Shown: positions 1 through 12,082 of the stretch, piece by piece
Layout: each line of letters starts with the position of its first letter
How positions within the stretch are numbered: the stretch's first letter is position 1
From: Irpex lacteus
Lineage: Eukaryota > Basidiomycota > Agaricomycetes > Polyporales > Irpicaceae
Assembly: GCA_001986395.2 (NCBI GenBank)
Contig: MQVO02000038.1
Span: forward strand, 1-64,000
Direction of reading: 5' to 3'
Length of the DNA stretch: 64,000 nucleotides
Program-made: the position numbers and the translations under genes
The notes under the pieces: generated by a model
Seen by the model: the letters and a program-made list of their open reading frames with translations, nothing else
Database searches by the model: none
What the model was told of the DNA's origin: nothing

Positions 1-60
1 GAGTCCTTGTGACCATGAGAATTACGCTAACGGAACAACGCTTGTCGCCACAACATGCAG

Positions 61-407
61 AACCGGCCTATCGAAGAAAGGGGCTCGCCATCACCGCGCT
101 GCAACTCATGCTTTCCTATGCGACGTCCCCCTCGGCCTCGGAGACGCAGATGGTCACAGCCCGCTCCCGGTGCCAAGGGAAGCTCGTTGTGCGTATCGGG
201 GACAAGAACGAGCCAAGTATTCGACTGTTCAAGAAGTTGGGGTTTGTGGTTACGAAGCACGTCGAGGTGTTTGAGGAGATCGAGATGCGGTACCAGAGCC
301 CGTCAAATTCAGACTCAAAATCAAACGAGGAGGGAGGTGTAGGTGGCCATAGCACCGAGGGTACGGTACTGAAATGGCGAGCAGGTGAAATCAAACGTGT
401 GGCATGA
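61..407 (+). CDS. NAT9: NAT9-like N-acetyltransferase, C-terminal part (5' end outside window)
   Basis: This is the last exon of a GNAT-fold acetyltransferase. The reading frame shows EPAYRRKGLAITALQLMLSY, which matches the acetyl-CoA-binding R-x-x-G-x-G/A segment, and then IGDKNEPSIRLFKKLGF, which is almost diagnostic for NAT9 (the NEPSIR-F-KLGF motif). A branch-like gctaac and an acceptor cag at 58-60 mark the exon start, with phase 1 completing a Glu codon. The stop TGA is at 405-407. The C-terminal 30 residues are Ser/Gly-rich and unlike the family. The N-terminal half lies left of the window. NAT9 proteins are cytosolic acetyltransferases whose substrates are only partly known. I am fairly sure of the family. 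The exact first base rests on the inferred acceptor. Confidence 0.72.
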
Positions 408-1769
408 CACTGGGCAGTGCGCACAATCATGCTGTAATAATAATTGATGTTTAGCGTTTTGATCTTGACCTCCAATTTGAATGATTGGATGGTAAGTATG
501 GCGGGGAGAGGCGATTGTGGGGGAGATATTCGAATTCATTGTGATGCTTGCGATCGAACCCAAGTTGGGAAGGAGGATTACGCCGCCGGCCTGAGCGGTG
601 TGCCTCGCCGGATAACTCTTCTCCTTCAGGGATAGTCTCCGAGCGGCATGCCGCATGCTCGCCTTTGCACTACACTTACATCGTATGTTCATGTTTCTTG
701 CGACTCTCGCATTAGCCAGTATACGACTGGCCAGCCAAGACGCAAAGGAAAGGGACGTTGAGGCCCCGAGTGAAGCTGTCTGTTGGTCTCAGGTCTCATT
801 ATCGAACGGTTTCGTTGTCTAGTGCTAGGGTGGGACGTGCACCTCCTTTGCACAGGTTCCTCGATGCGATCGGGCAAGAAATCGCGCTATCTGATTTTGA
901 ATATCAGACGTCTTACGACTCGATATCTGATCAAAATCGGCGCGCGAAGTTTAGTATGTAACGTACAACGACTTTGATTGGCTGGGGGCCGAGTACCGAG
1001 CAGCGTGTTCCGCTGTAGGCTCGTCATCATGGTTATTATCGTCTGGATACTACGTTGTAAGTGTTCATTGGCTTGGTCGTACGAGATCAAATACATTGTG
1101 CGAGCCCTGAAGGCGGCAACTCTCTTTTGTGCGAGAGTACGGCTTGGGGAGATTAGTGGGAAAGGGACTGCGGGCGATGTTCAACCTGAGAGGTTCTCAC
1201 ACTGGCCTCTCTTCCTAGACGAATAAACATGTTCGCATAGGCACATTTACAATTCTAGCACGAGCGATTCCTGAAGAAAGCCATCGAAACACTCCAGGCG
1301 CAACTTGATTCTGGTAGCGGACGTCCGCTGTCCGGAGGGCTGCCCAGTCTTGACGAGTAGATTGCATGTCAGGGTGAGCAGCTGACCAGGGGATATTTCG
1401 ATCTGGACGTAAGCATGGGAAACGGACAATCGAGCAAGCGGGCACTGCACAGGGAAGGGTGGTGGCTTGGTTCCACGCGCTAGTTTTAGTGGCGAATGGG
1501 ATGCCCCATTCCCGGCTCGGCTCAACTGTCGCAGGGGGTGTGATCACTCAAGGCTCTTTAGATCGCAATTACACATCCCCATGTGAGCGCGCGAGAAGAC
1601 CCAATTAGAGGCTCGGAAGATAGTTTCATGATGAGGACGGTTGGGATTTATAATGCCTCGAGAAAGGCGGAATCTATCCTCCATCTCTCCTCTCCTTCTC
1701 CTCATCCACTCTTCCTTCCTCCTACCACCACTCGACCACCCATCTCCCTTGCACTTTTATTGATCAACA
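408..1769. other. Intergenic, 1.36 kb
   Basis: No convincing coding region was found on either strand. Short open frames lack recognisable domains or splice-consistent extensions. The last 130 bp before the aldehyde dehydrogenase hold a TATA-like box and a pyrimidine-rich tract (about 1677-1745), typical of a fungal core promoter. Confidence 0.6.
1647..1654 (+). promoter_or_regulatory. TATA-like box of the aldehyde dehydrogenase gene
   Basis: TTTATAAT lies about 120 bp upstream of the start codon at 1770. A CT-rich tract follows between the box and the ATG, as is common in highly expressed fungal genes. Confidence 0.5.
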
Positions 1770-3657
1770 ATGCCCGAGATCTTCAAGAAGACGTTTGACA
1801 CGCCCGCGTACAAGGGATCGGTCGAGTTCAACACTGGTCTGTACATCAACGGCCAGTGGGTCGACGGTTCTGAGGGTGGCTTCATCGAGTGAGTCTCCTT
1901 TCTTCCTACGCTGTGCTATTCTGCGCTGGGGGTACGTCGCCTTCGAAATGTGGGGCAATTTGCACTAGCAGGCACTAGTCTCCTTTCCCCACACTCATCG
2001 AGTCGAGCCTCGTCTGGATCGCCCGTCATCCCCTTATCAATCTAAGCGCGCGCTATCTTCGGGCCGCCCATAATAGACTTGATTGACTGACGATCGTTCC
2101 TTCTCATCCAGTGTCATCAACCCCTCCAATGGCAAGATCATCACTCGTGTCTCCGAGGGCACTGAGAAGGACATCGACGCCGCCGTCGATGCTGCCCACG
2201 TCGCCTTCGAGAGCGTCTGGGGCCACAACACACCCGGATACGCCCGTGGCGCCCTGCTCTACAAGCTTGCAACGTTGATGGAGAAGTACGAGGATGAGCT
2301 CGCCGCTCTCGAGTCTCTCGACAACGGCAAAGACCTTTGGCTGGGCAAAGAAGGCCGACTTGGCCATGTCCATCGGCACCATCAAGTACTACGCTGGTTG
2401 GGCAGACAAGATCCAGGGCTCGACGATCGAGACCAGCATCGACAAGATTGCGTACACCACCCACGAGCCCATCGGTATCGTTGGTCAGATTATCCCCTGG
2501 AACTTCCCTCGTGAGTAGTGTATGCTATACATAATTAGGAATACTCACTAACATCGCTATGCAGTCATGATGATGGCATGGAAGCTCGGCCCCGCCCTTG
2601 CTGCCGGCAACTGTGTTATCCTCAAGCCCTCCGAGTTCACCCCCCTCACCGCCCTCTTCACCGCCAAGCTCGCTCACGAGGCTGGCTTCCCTCCTGGTGT
2701 CGTCAACGTCGTCAACGGTTACGGTGCCGTTGTTGGCAACGCCATCGCCCACCACCCTCGCATCGAAAAGGTCGCCTTCACTGGTTCGACTCTCGTTGGT
2801 CGTAAGATCCTCGAGGCTTCTGCGCGCACGAACTTGAAGGACACCACCCTCGAACTCGGTGGCAAGAGCCCGAACATCATCTACGACGACTGCGACATCG
2901 AGCAGGCTGTTGACTGGACCGTTCACGGCATCTTGTGAGTATTCTCATTTATCAAAGTAGATCTTGGATACTTACCTCGTTCATGTAGCTGGAACCACGG
3001 TCAGGCATGCTGCGCTGGCTCTCGTATTTTCGTCCACGCCAAGATCTACGACGAGTTCCTCGCCAAGTTCACTGAGCGCACGAAGCAGGTCAAGCTTGGT
3101 GACCCCTTCGACCCCACCGTCTACCAGGGTCCCCAGGTTTCTCAGGCTCAGTTCGACGTATGTCCCCTCCTCCTTCTACTTCGTTCTTACCTAACTCACG
3201 CTCCCCACAGCGCATCATGTCGTACATCGACATCGGCAAGAAGCAGGGCGCCACCGTCCACCTCGGTGGTGAGCGATTCGGCGAGGAAGGCTACTACATC
3301 AAGCCCACCATCTTCACCGACGTCAAGAGCGACATGACCATCGTCCGGGAGGAGATCTTCGGCCCCGTCGGTGTCGTGATCAAGTTCAACGACGACGACG
3401 ACGTCATCCGCCAGGCCAACGACACCATCTACGGTCTCGCCGCCGCTATCTTCACCAAGAACATCGACCGTGCTCTCCGTACGAGCCAACGGCTGCGCGC
3501 AGGTACCACCTGGATCAACTGCGCCAACCAGCTCCACCCGCAGATTCCCTTCGGTGGCTACAAGCAGAGTGGTATTGGTCGCGAGTTGGGCGAGTATGCG
3601 CTTGAGCATTATACGACCGTCAAGGCCGTGCATATCAACCTTGGGCACACTATCTAA
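1770..3657 (+). CDS. NAD(P)-dependent aldehyde dehydrogenase, with one apparent +1 frameshift
   Basis: This enzyme oxidises aldehydes to carboxylic acids with NAD(P)+. Five exons are supported: 1770-1888, 2112-2510, 2565-2934, 2989-3157 and 3211-3657. Family motifs are in order: IIPWNFP in the cofactor domain, FTGSTLVG, the general-base Glu in LELGGKSPN, the catalytic Cys region [12 protein letters not shown], and the C-terminal [14 protein letters not shown]. The product is about 500 aa, the usual size. The anomaly is in exon 2 at 2329-2331, where AAA replaces an expected AA. The frame changes inside [15 protein letters not shown], and the exon sum is 1504, one base more than whole codons. 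No GT-AG intron explains this. Everything downstream is clean and conserved, so a base-calling error is more likely than a dead gene. The start Met fits the MPEIFKKTF opening and good Kozak purines. Confidence 0.93.
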
Positions 3658-5193
3658 GGGTGATTAGAGGGTTGTGTTGTTCGTACTTATCTTATTGCTC
3701 TCGCGTTGTCGGTCTCGTTTTTTCTTCTACTCTGCATGTATGGATTAGGTATCCAGTAAGAAAGCAATGTATTATATCTTGCACTCTCACTCTTGCTTGT
3801 GTGCGCATATTGTTCTTGGAAGCTGAGTGCTCGCTAAGTCGCTAGGGCAGCACGTAAGAGTTAAGTTATGTCTTCGGCGTTGTTTATATAGCTGTCAAAG
3901 TTGCAGTTGCTCACCTGGTGAGAACCGCACCTGCAGGACTTGGGCGATGTCGAGCATGCGCAGCTTTGGGCGGGACGCGTTGAGCGAGGTACTTACCGTA
4001 CATTTGTTAGGTGTGCGTAATCATATGATGGGTGGGGGGCGTAGACACATAGTCTACTTACTGCAGTTATGATATCGATGCGTATTCGAGCAAGTAAAAT
4101 GCAATACATGGCATCGAAAAGTTCAATTGCAACTTCAAGTTGCTTGAAGTCGCGTATAATATGCCGGCGCCTCAGTAGGAGTGACGTGACTGTCTGTGAC
4201 TTCACTCACTTGTGACGTCGACGTCAGAGTTAAGAAAGCTTCCGACCTCACGCACCTCTCCTGCGACTCTCCTGCGGCATCTTCCAAACCTCGCCGGTCA
4301 AGTCAATGTGTCTATCACGTTGTCGCTTGAAGCAAGAACCACTTCTATGTGGTTCTCATCAAGGTACTTTATCACGAAGCTGACCGTATTCAGCAAGTAA
4401 CGTACTTGCGCTCCAAGGCACAGGGGCACAAGACTGCTCTTAGAGGTACACACCGTTCGATCGGAAGCAATATCGTACTTCGTCACTCGCAACGTAGGCA
4501 CAAAAGCCTCTCTTATGCGCGTTGTCTGTGCGGATGATTCGAGCGTGTTCGAGAGCTGCGGTGAGTTCACGTTCGCGGGTGTTTCTACGGGGTTCGAGAG
4601 CTGATCACGACGGCGCCCAGCAAATGAGATTGGATGGAATAGGTAGAATGACAAGAAGAATGAAGAGGACGTCATGATGTGTGCGGTCCAGGGACCAAAC
4701 AAAGGCGCAAAGCAAAAAGGATCTGAAGCCTGCCGTTGCGCAATATCCAATCGGCGATGGCGTTCCACTCCACCATAACCACGATGCCCAGAGTTTGACA
4801 TATTCTTGTGCCTCCTCTGGATCGTAGATGGCCGTGTTCTACTACCAAGCCGCGCAGACCAACACCCGCGAGAGTGAGTGAGCATCGAAGAGAAGCGCTA
4901 TGAAAGGTCTCGATGTGGCCGAAAAGGGAAGGTGAACAAGAAGGAGCACCTCATGTGATGACGTGCTCACCACGCGTGGTTATGTCGAAAATGAATCCTC
5001 CTCAGAATCTGACGTCAATCTCTATCCCATACACCCTGTGCCCGCAACATCACCTCGTTCTGGCTGAACGATGTCATCCCCTCCACCTCCGCCCCTCCCC
5101 TATAAAACAGCCAAGCAACCTGCCGCCACCATCTCCTCCTCCTCGTTCACGACCCCCTCTACGACCCACGACTAATTGTCTGTCGCTGCCATC
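3658..5193. other. Intergenic, 1.54 kb
   Basis: It holds the 3' flank of the aldehyde dehydrogenase and the promoter of the fasciclin gene. A 195-codon minus-strand open frame (4298-4885) shows no domain or splice logic and is not called. No repeat was recognised. Confidence 0.55.
5101..5107 (+). promoter_or_regulatory. TATA box of the fasciclin gene
   Basis: TATAAAA directly follows a C-rich stretch, 93 bp upstream of the chosen ATG at 5194. A second CT-rich stretch lies between box and start. Position and consensus fit a strong TATA promoter. Confidence 0.7.
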
Positions 5194-6564
5194 ATGAAGG
5201 CCGCCACTTCCCTCTCCCTCCTCGGCCTCGCCACTGCCGCCACCGCCCAAAACGCGACCGCTGTTGCTGGCCTCGTCGGCGCACTCACGTCGGCCGGTCT
5301 CACACAGCTCGTGAGCATTGCGTCCACCCTCAACAGCACGAGCGCAGGCCAACAGCTCCTGCAAAACATCACCAGCGGAGATCCCTACCTCATCTTCGCT
5401 CCCAACAATAACGCTTGGCAGACAGCCCCTTCCAACGTGACGGGGAACACTACAGTCCTCACCGACTTCTTCTCCTACCACATCGTCCCTGGAAACTTCA
5501 CTGGTGCCGCGACGAACTACCCCAATGTCACTCTTGGTCAGACGTTGTACCGTGACCCTTCACTCACCGCCGTCCACCTAGAGGGCGGCAAGCCGCAAGT
5601 TGTCGCATGGGCTGTTCGTGGCGATAACAAGACCCACGTGTTGAACCAGCGCAATGACTCCACGGTCCTCAACCAAACCACCTACGGCAACCTCTCCATC
5701 CTCATCGTTGACCACATTTTGAACGTCCCCGAGACGTTCGAGGCGACAATCCCGACGAATAACGGCTCACTCACAGGATTCCAGACTTTGTTGCAGTCGG
5801 CGCAGGTGGATTATTTTGAACCAACGACGAACCAGACTTCTCAGGTTTCCTTCTTTGACGCGCTGAACACGAGGTATTCGGGATTCACGCTGTTCTCGCC
5901 TAACAACTCTGCCATCGACGCTGCGAACAGCACGTTGGCGGGATTGAACCAGACGGAGGTGAACAACGTCTTGTTCAATCACGTATGTATTTTGCTCTAT
6001 AGTCTTCTACGTAGTAAGTTACTGACCACCTTTTCATCTATTAGTGGATCAACGGCACGACCCTCTACTCTCCCCTCCTCACTGGCTCCTCGAACTTCAC
6101 CTCCGCAGCTGGCGAGAGCTTCTCCTTCTCCATCAACTCGACTGGCCAATACGTCACATCAGGCAACACCACCGCACGTATCATCCAACCTGACGTGCTC
6201 CTCCCCAACGGTGTCGTCCACATCATCGACACTGTCCTCGTGAACACGGCAAACGATACGAGTGCTGCCAGCTCTGCGTAAGTCTCATCCTTCCTTCATA
6301 TCATCCCTATATACTGATCACTTTATACCAATATATAGGATCTCTTCTGCTGCCTCAGCCGCGACTGAGACCGCCGCCTCGCAAACTGCACCCATCGGCT
6401 TCTCGGAGACTCAGGGTTTGGCCTCCGGTACAGCCAGTGCCAACGGTGGATCCAGCAGCGGTGGCTCAAGCTCTGGCGCTGCGCTCAGCTTTGGTGTTCC
6501 CGCCAAGGGCTTGTTCGTCGCTGTGGCTGGTGTAGTTGTCGGCGGATGGATGACCTTGTTCTAA
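5194..6564 (+). CDS. Secreted GPI-anchored fasciclin (FAS1) domain protein
   Basis: A predicted cell-surface adhesion-type protein of 415 aa. Exons are 5194-5982, 6045-6277 and 6339-6564. Residues 1-19 form a signal peptide (MKAATSLSLLGLATAATAQ). Two FAS1 repeats follow. The first contains YLIFAPNNNAW and the second FTLFSPNNSAIDAA, each followed by a hydrophobic H-box (LSILIVDHIL and VVHIIDTVL). N-glycosylation sites (N-x-S/T) are unusually frequent. The C-terminus is a Ser/Gly-rich linker and a hydrophobic tail ending WMTLF, the signature of GPI-anchor addition. Fungal FAS1 proteins are linked to cell-wall adhesion and morphogenesis. The start at 5194 is chosen because it begins directly at the signal peptide. 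Confidence 0.92.
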
Positions 6565-8698
6565 GTGGACCAGTCTTCTTTGTGATGAGTTTGATGAATT
6601 TTTGTTACGCACGTACACGTTATTCATGCCTGGACCCTTTACTTCCTTGTACTACTTAGTATAGCCTTCATTTTTACTTAACTCCGCTTCATGATCATTG
6701 ATTAGTTATATCTCACTTTGTATTCATTAGTACTCTACGCCATTCACGTCTTATGCATATGTTTGAAAAGTCGAGCCATTGCTACATTCCATCGTAAGTC
6801 ATATACATTGTCATTGGTACAGTACAAGAAAGTAGTGTCAAGTTGATATATGTTAGCTGGGTCGATCCCAGGTATTGGCCAGGGATGATCGATGATGTCA
6901 TGATGTGCGAGGTCCGGGCCGGGCGTTGTGGACGCTCTGACTGCTTGATTTGGAAGGAGAGCTGAACGACACGTCAGCAGGGTAGGCGCGCATGCGAGAA
7001 AAGTAGAAAATCATTCTCGCTTGAATCTGGATACTCGATACACTGGAACTATGGTCCTTTCTATGCATACGAATATTACCTCGAGAGAGAAGATACTGCT
7101 GGCTGCTATCTTTCTTAGTCAGAGTTGCCATTGTATCGGTGAGGAATGAAGGATGGGTGGAATCCTTGGGTTTGGGTAGGTCTGCAATGACACGAATAGA
7201 GTTTAAGGTGACTAATAAACCAGCAATACCCAGTAACACTGAATTTTTCAGAAGAAGCAAAGAACGTCCTGGCGGTATGGTTGCTATGGGGGAGTCCCTC
7301 GCGTAGCTCCGGGTCCTCTGGACGGAAAAGGGCAGATAGTGACGAGCCGATCTGGACTTCGGAGACTCAGACTCGGGAATGTTGGACGTCCTGGACTCAT
7401 ATTCACCGCCTGTCTAGTATTATCTTGAAGAATACCGTGCACCATGGGTTGGTCGTTTCGGCATGGGGAGATCTATCGTCAAAATCAGCGACTCCAAGGC
7501 GAATGTATTTGCTCAGCTAGAGTTGAGTAAGTAGCAACCAATTTAAAACCACATTTCTGAGTTGAATGTGACGTAGGAGTTACTCTAGGAGGTCGGGAGA
7601 GGATACAGGCGTTGCCTGTTTCTGCGGGGCCCGGTCTGCAAGTTCAAACCGATGACTTCTTGGACGATGGAAGATGGTTACTACTCTAAAGGGTCAGTAT
7701 GGTCTGAAATAGTTTAAGAGTGGAAAGAGATGCGTGCCAAGGATGTTTTTGATCCTGAGCCGAGGGGCGCAAACAGTGTCCTCGTCGCACGTCCAGCTGC
7801 GTTTGATTGCAAGGTACTAGTATCTGATGTTGTTGCGCTCAGCTTGACGAGGGAACTACCCATCCGTCGGGTATCCCCTATACCTGAGGAACGTGGTGGA
7901 GACTCTGCTGTGAGCTCTGTTCTTGCTTAGGCTTGAATAGTGACGAATATGTCGCGTAGTCTGTCTATAGCAGATGCTCACTACGATTTGCAGTTTCTGC
8001 CGTTCGCATGTGCATGGTCACCAGCAAGCCTCGTTATACCCTCTTCCGTTTGCTCTCTCTGTTGAATACGCACGATGCGATATCGGTTTGACCAGCCAAC
8101 GAGACAGTAGCCTTGCGAGGAAGTGACCAGTAAGCGACATGTTTCGAGTTGATAGCTGTTCGTGAGCTTACCACCTGAATTCAGTGGCCGTATGAGCTCA
8201 TATCTGCATCAGAATAGAGTCATTTCAGGAGCTTGCAATACGTGGCCGAGGTGGTTCAAAGCTGCAGAAGTTATGCAAGCATTTAAGGAGTGTAAATGGT
8301 ATGTTAAGTGTTTCAGAGTCGCCGATAGCTGTTCAACGACTCACCCACCGAATTAGGGGCCTCTATGAACGCACGTCCATACAGTGCTGTATGCTTCAAA
8401 AGAGCTCGTACTTTGCGTGTATGGTGGTGTAACACAGAAGAGGTTATTGCACGCACATGCGTGGTTTCCCCAATAGGCGATTCAGTAAATGAACACCTGC
8501 CTCTTTGGGAGTGGCGGGGATTGAATCTCTCCCCGCTCGTTTAGATCGTTCGCACGCGACATCTGTGCGACACCTCACACAATACGGCAGCGACACATCA
8601 CAAGGGTGCTATCTTCTCTCCACGCCGAGTAAGTGCCTCATTAGGGATCCCCTTACCAATATCAATAGGCTTATGCATGAGCTCTAGCAGGTTCAACC
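6565..8698. other. Intergenic, 2.13 kb
   Basis: No gene is supported. Open frames such as 6898-7260 (minus, hydrophobic start) have no homology I recognise and no consistent exon partners. A diverged direct repeat of about 55 bp sits at 8149-8210 and 8321-8382; both copies contain gatagctgttc and a following ga(a)tt..gg.cc.tatga pattern. Confidence 0.5.
8149..8382. repeat. Diverged short direct repeat (two copies)
   Basis: Two related stretches of about 55-60 bp begin near 8149 and 8321, spaced about 172 bp apart. They share gatagctgttc, then ccacc.gaatt and a GGCC-TATGA-C core. They lie about 320 bp upstream of F-box gene 1. No mobile-element feature is visible. Confidence 0.4.
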
Positions 8699-10237
8699 AT
8701 GGCTATTGCACCGCTCACACTCAGGCGTCGAAAAGTACTTCCGTTGACGGCGCACAAGGAACACCCTATCACTAAACTTCCTACCGACATCATGATGTAC
8801 ATCTTCATGCATGGGATGGAGCTTCAGAGACAGTCGACCCTCACGTGCGTTGCCTTCGAGAGGTGGTCGCAATACTTCTACGAAGAGAGCCACGAGGCAC
8901 CTTCCAAACCATCCAACACATCATTTCAAGAAGCCATTTCCCAAGTGTGCAGGAGTTGGCGGAGGTTGACGTTGAGCATGCCTTTGCTATGGAAGTACCT
9001 CGACTTCTTGGAGGGACCACCGTATGAAAGGTCGTTGGAATGGATTCGGCGGTCGAAGCAAGTGCCTCTTGATATATTCATCCATCTTCGCCGTGAAGAT
9101 CTTCGTAAGAAAGCTCACAAAAACAGCACACTGCAAATCAATCCGACCTGCCTCAAACTTATCATGGACATCCTCCTTCCGCTGCTTCCCCGCTGGAGTT
9201 CCTTCGTTCTCTACGCGGAACGCGCCTCCCATTTGACAAACGTTATTGAGAAGCTCTCAGCCGTGGATGAAGCACCCGAACTGCAAACACTCGTTCTACA
9301 CACCAGCGACGTTTATGACGACGTCGATGAAACTACTCGTCGCATCATCGCAACCAAGGAACGACTTGCTAGTCAAAGCCTCCGCCTCTTTGAAGGCCAC
9401 ATGCCCAAGCTTCGCATCCTGAAGCTATCCCGCGCCATCTTCTCCTGGAAGCTGTCCAACCTCCTACGGCCCCAGAGCAACCTCACCTGCTTAAGTATCT
9501 CCAATGTCGACGTGGAGTGTTCGGTCACCCTCGACCAGTTCCTCACCATGCTGCGAGCTTCCGCCCATTGCCTTCAAACGCTGAGGCTATTCCAGTTCTT
9601 CCCCGACGTTCAGTCTCCAGCAGGCAGCGGTCAAGCACAAATCACCCCAAAAAAGAAGAAGACAGTCATGCTGCCGGTACTCACGCGTCTCTCCTTCAAC
9701 TTTGTCGATCCGTTGGATATAGTTTTGCTTCTGCGACAGATCAGCGTCCCGCACCTTGAGAGCCTCACGTTGGAGCTCTGGTCTCTCACCGGACGCGGCT
9801 CCAACTTTGAAGAGCTATTCACGGCCGCCGGAGAGAGTGTTGCGGCGAAGAGCTTGAAGCATTTGTGTATAACGGACATACGTTCAACCTCACCGGCTCA
9901 AGGGAACCTTGCAAATGCGGTGTCAGACGAAGAGAACACTACCATTACGTCTTTCTGGGGCAAGCTGGCGAACCTCGAAGTACTTGACGTCGACGAAGTC
10001 ATCACAGTGGATGACGGGTTCCAGAGGGCTTGGAAGATGGAGAAGACCTTTCCGCGTGTCGACACGCTTTGTGTTACGGGTGAGATGACGATCCAGGGTT
10101 TGCGGAGTTTGGTGGAGAGTACCGATAGTGCACGGCCTCTCAAGACGGTTGTGTTATTGGGCAATCTGGATCCGGAGATGGTGCAGCGTCGGTCAAAGGA
10201 GGAGGGTTGGAGTGGACCGAAAGTTGAGTATATTTAG
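8699..10237 (+). CDS. F-box/LRR-type protein, paralog 1 (intact)
   Basis: A single-exon gene for 512 aa. Residues near 20-90 form an F-box-like domain: ITKLPTDIMMYIFMHGMEL, then AISQVCRSWRRLTLSMPLLW, the typical L-P-x-E/D-I-hydrophobic start and W-R--pattern of Agaricomycete F-box proteins. The rest is irregular leucine-rich sequence ending EEGWSGPKVEYI. Such proteins usually act as substrate receptors of SCF (Skp1-Cul1) ubiquitin ligases; that role is inferred. Its closest relatives here are the genes at 13700 and 19652, which share PKLRIL-(K/S)-SRAIFSW and the C-terminal EEGW-GP-VE block. It is the only one of the three with an unbroken frame. Confidence 0.85.
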   Translation: MAIAPLTLRRRKVLPLTAHKEHPITKLPTDIMMYIFMHGMELQRQSTLTCVAFERWSQYFYEESHEAPSKPSNTSFQEAISQVCRSWRRLTLSMPLLWKYLDFLEGPPYERSLEWIRRSKQVPLDIFIHLRREDLRKKAHKNSTLQINPTCLKLIMDILLPLLPRWSSFVLYAERASHLTNVIEKLSAVDEAPELQTLVLHTSDVYDDVDETTRRIIATKERLASQSLRLFEGHMPKLRILKLSRAIFSWKLSNLLRPQSNLTCLSISNVDVECSVTLDQFLTMLRASAHCLQTLRLFQFFPDVQSPAGSGQAQITPKKKKTVMLPVLTRLSFNFVDPLDIVLLLRQISVPHLESLTLELWSLTGRGSNFEELFTAAGESVAAKSLKHLCITDIRSTSPAQGNLANAVSDEENTTITSFWGKLANLEVLDVDEVITVDDGFQRAWKMEKTFPRVDTLCVTGEMTIQGLRSLVESTDSARPLKTVVLLGNLDPEMVQRRSKEEGWSGPKVEYI

Positions 10238-10425
10238 TGACGAAGTATCTACGATAGATTTCGACAAGATCAAACGGTGGTATATGATTATCGTAGATGT
10301 ATGGTAGTGCATGGGGTGGACAAAGCAATAGGTGGATTAGATGAACATATAATTCCTATGGGAATAGGAGCAAGACTTGTGACCACAATAACGGCTATCT
10401 CGACTTGGATACATACCCAATCTGC

Positions 10426-12082
10426 TCAAGAAAACGGCAACTCTTCCTTGATTGACTCATGTTTGATACCATCATCGACGACCGACACCAACGAGAATTC
10501 TGCATCTTCATTCTTCATCTCTTTCACGGTAAGCTTATTCGTAGCTTTGAGGCGTTTAACGCACTCATATAAATCTTTCATAATCCTCACTTTATCCGGA
10601 AGCTACCGTTGTGGAGAGTTAGTTCCAACATGCGATTGACAAGTTGAGGGCCGCTTGCCTGATATCCGGCGACACGAGCAGACGTGCTTGGCATGATGAA
10701 AAAGAGAGTTTCACCTGCGATTCACAGGTCATTGAATAAGCTCAGACTCGCATGAAAGCTGAGGGGAATACGCACCCTCGCTTGCAGCTTCAGAGCCACT
10801 GGCATGCGAAACCTTGAATGCTTGTATACCCCATGTGTACACAGTCTTACTCCGGGATAGGCCTCGCTGCTTCTTGACAATGCTCGGTCCTTCGCCTGCA
10901 GGCGTTGTCTCTGTATCCTCCTGAGCGAGCCGAGTGGCCTCCTTACAGAAAACCTCGCCAATCTGTTTGCCAACAAAGCAGACAACACGAGGCATGTACT
11001 TTGCAACCTTCGCGAGCAGAGTTGGCACACCGGCCAGCATATCCGCTGTAGATAGTTCCGCTTGCTATAACACAGAAGTCACCGTGAGTGAGTAGGTGCA
11101 TTGTCTGGCACTTAGCATCATTAGATGAAGGTCATACCTCAGAACTGGGTCGTTCAACGAGATCTGTCTTAATTTTACAACAACAGAGCACGACGGGGTG
11201 AGACACAATTTCATAGCCTGCACCATGGAAGCTGAATGGCTCACCATTCCGATATTATACGCCTCAGGTAGAGTCACGTCCTCGCTTGGATGAAGCTGAC
11301 GTTCTGTAAACCCTGCCATCGTATGCCATTAGAAAGAGTATCAAGCCGACGATACGACATTAGAGGTGCTAAGGATAATTCATACCAGATTGGTGAAGAC
11401 ATTTCCAGAAATGATTAGAAGGATGTGCGAAGTGGTGACCGACTTCTGCAGATCGTCGACCAGGGCTATGTGAAGCGATCGGCGAGCTTAGTACTATGCT
11501 GTAAACCCTGGAAGTCTGAGACTAACTTAATTCCGCAAAACACCACTGTAAAATAAGAAAATCCTTAGCTACTGGTTAAATCCTGCACTTGAATACACAG
11601 TGCTTACCGTCAAGGCCCTCTGTCAGGTAATCCGTCAAATATTGGAGATGGGCGTACTTCTCCGGTGGAGCATACTTTGCTGGTAAGCCTTTGACTTGAG
11701 TCCGAGCCTCAATTTTCACTTTCTTCGTTCCTTTCATGCGAGAAGACTTCACATCCGCGACCTCCAAATCCTCAGCCTTCATGACCGCACTCGAGGCTGT
11801 CACAGTCGAACTCCGTTTCCGCTTTTTGGTCACAGACCTAGTACTCGTCGAAGAGCTCGAGAGGTTATTGGGTTTAACATCGCCTTCCATATGCTCGCTC
11901 TTCATTTCGGAAGCATTTCCAAAATATTTGGAAGGTGCAACCTTACCTCTGCCTCTCGCTAGTGTCGACGAGCTTGTCGGCGGCGTTGTGCCAGCGAAAC
12001 TGAAGCTCAAGTGCTGGGACTTGATTGTAGGGTGCTTGATTCTGGTTGATCTTCTCGGACTTGTCGCTGCTGACTCGTCCAT
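10426..12082 (-). CDS. G/T(U)-mismatch-specific thymine-DNA glycosylase (TDG/Mug family)
   Basis: A nuclear base-excision-repair enzyme that removes T or U mispaired with G. Eight exons read from the minus strand: 12082-11608, 11545-11527 (19 nt), 11465-11386, 11312-11245, 11167-11138, 11064-10776, 10714-10659 and 10602-10426. They sum to 398 codons. The N-terminus is basic and Ser-rich. The catalytic core starts at LPAKYAPPEKYAHLQYLTDYL and contains FCGINPGRRSAEVGHHFAHP, with the conserved Asn of GINPG, then NHFWKCLHQSG, RQLHPSEDVTLPEAYNIGM, TDLVERPSSE, PRVVCFVGKQIGEVFC and FFIMPSTSARVAGYQ. All are TDG/Mug hallmarks. Intron 7 (10603-10658) uses a GC donor (CAG|gcaagc) instead of GT. The start MDESAATSPRR is the only Met before the core in this frame. 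Confidence 0.93.

Noticed and set aside
2329..2331. Possible intron to explain the ALDH frame change
   Set aside because: No GT-AG pair around the site preserves the conserved [15 protein letters not shown] sequence; a single extra A explains it fully.
4298..4885. 195-codon minus-strand open frame upstream of the fasciclin gene
   Set aside because: Composition is unlike the neighbouring genes, there is no domain, no splice-consistent extension and no promoter signal.
6898..7260. Minus-strand open frame beginning with a hydrophobic, signal-like segment
   Set aside because: No homology, no stop-to-stop conservation evidence, and possible splice sites inside it are unconvincing.
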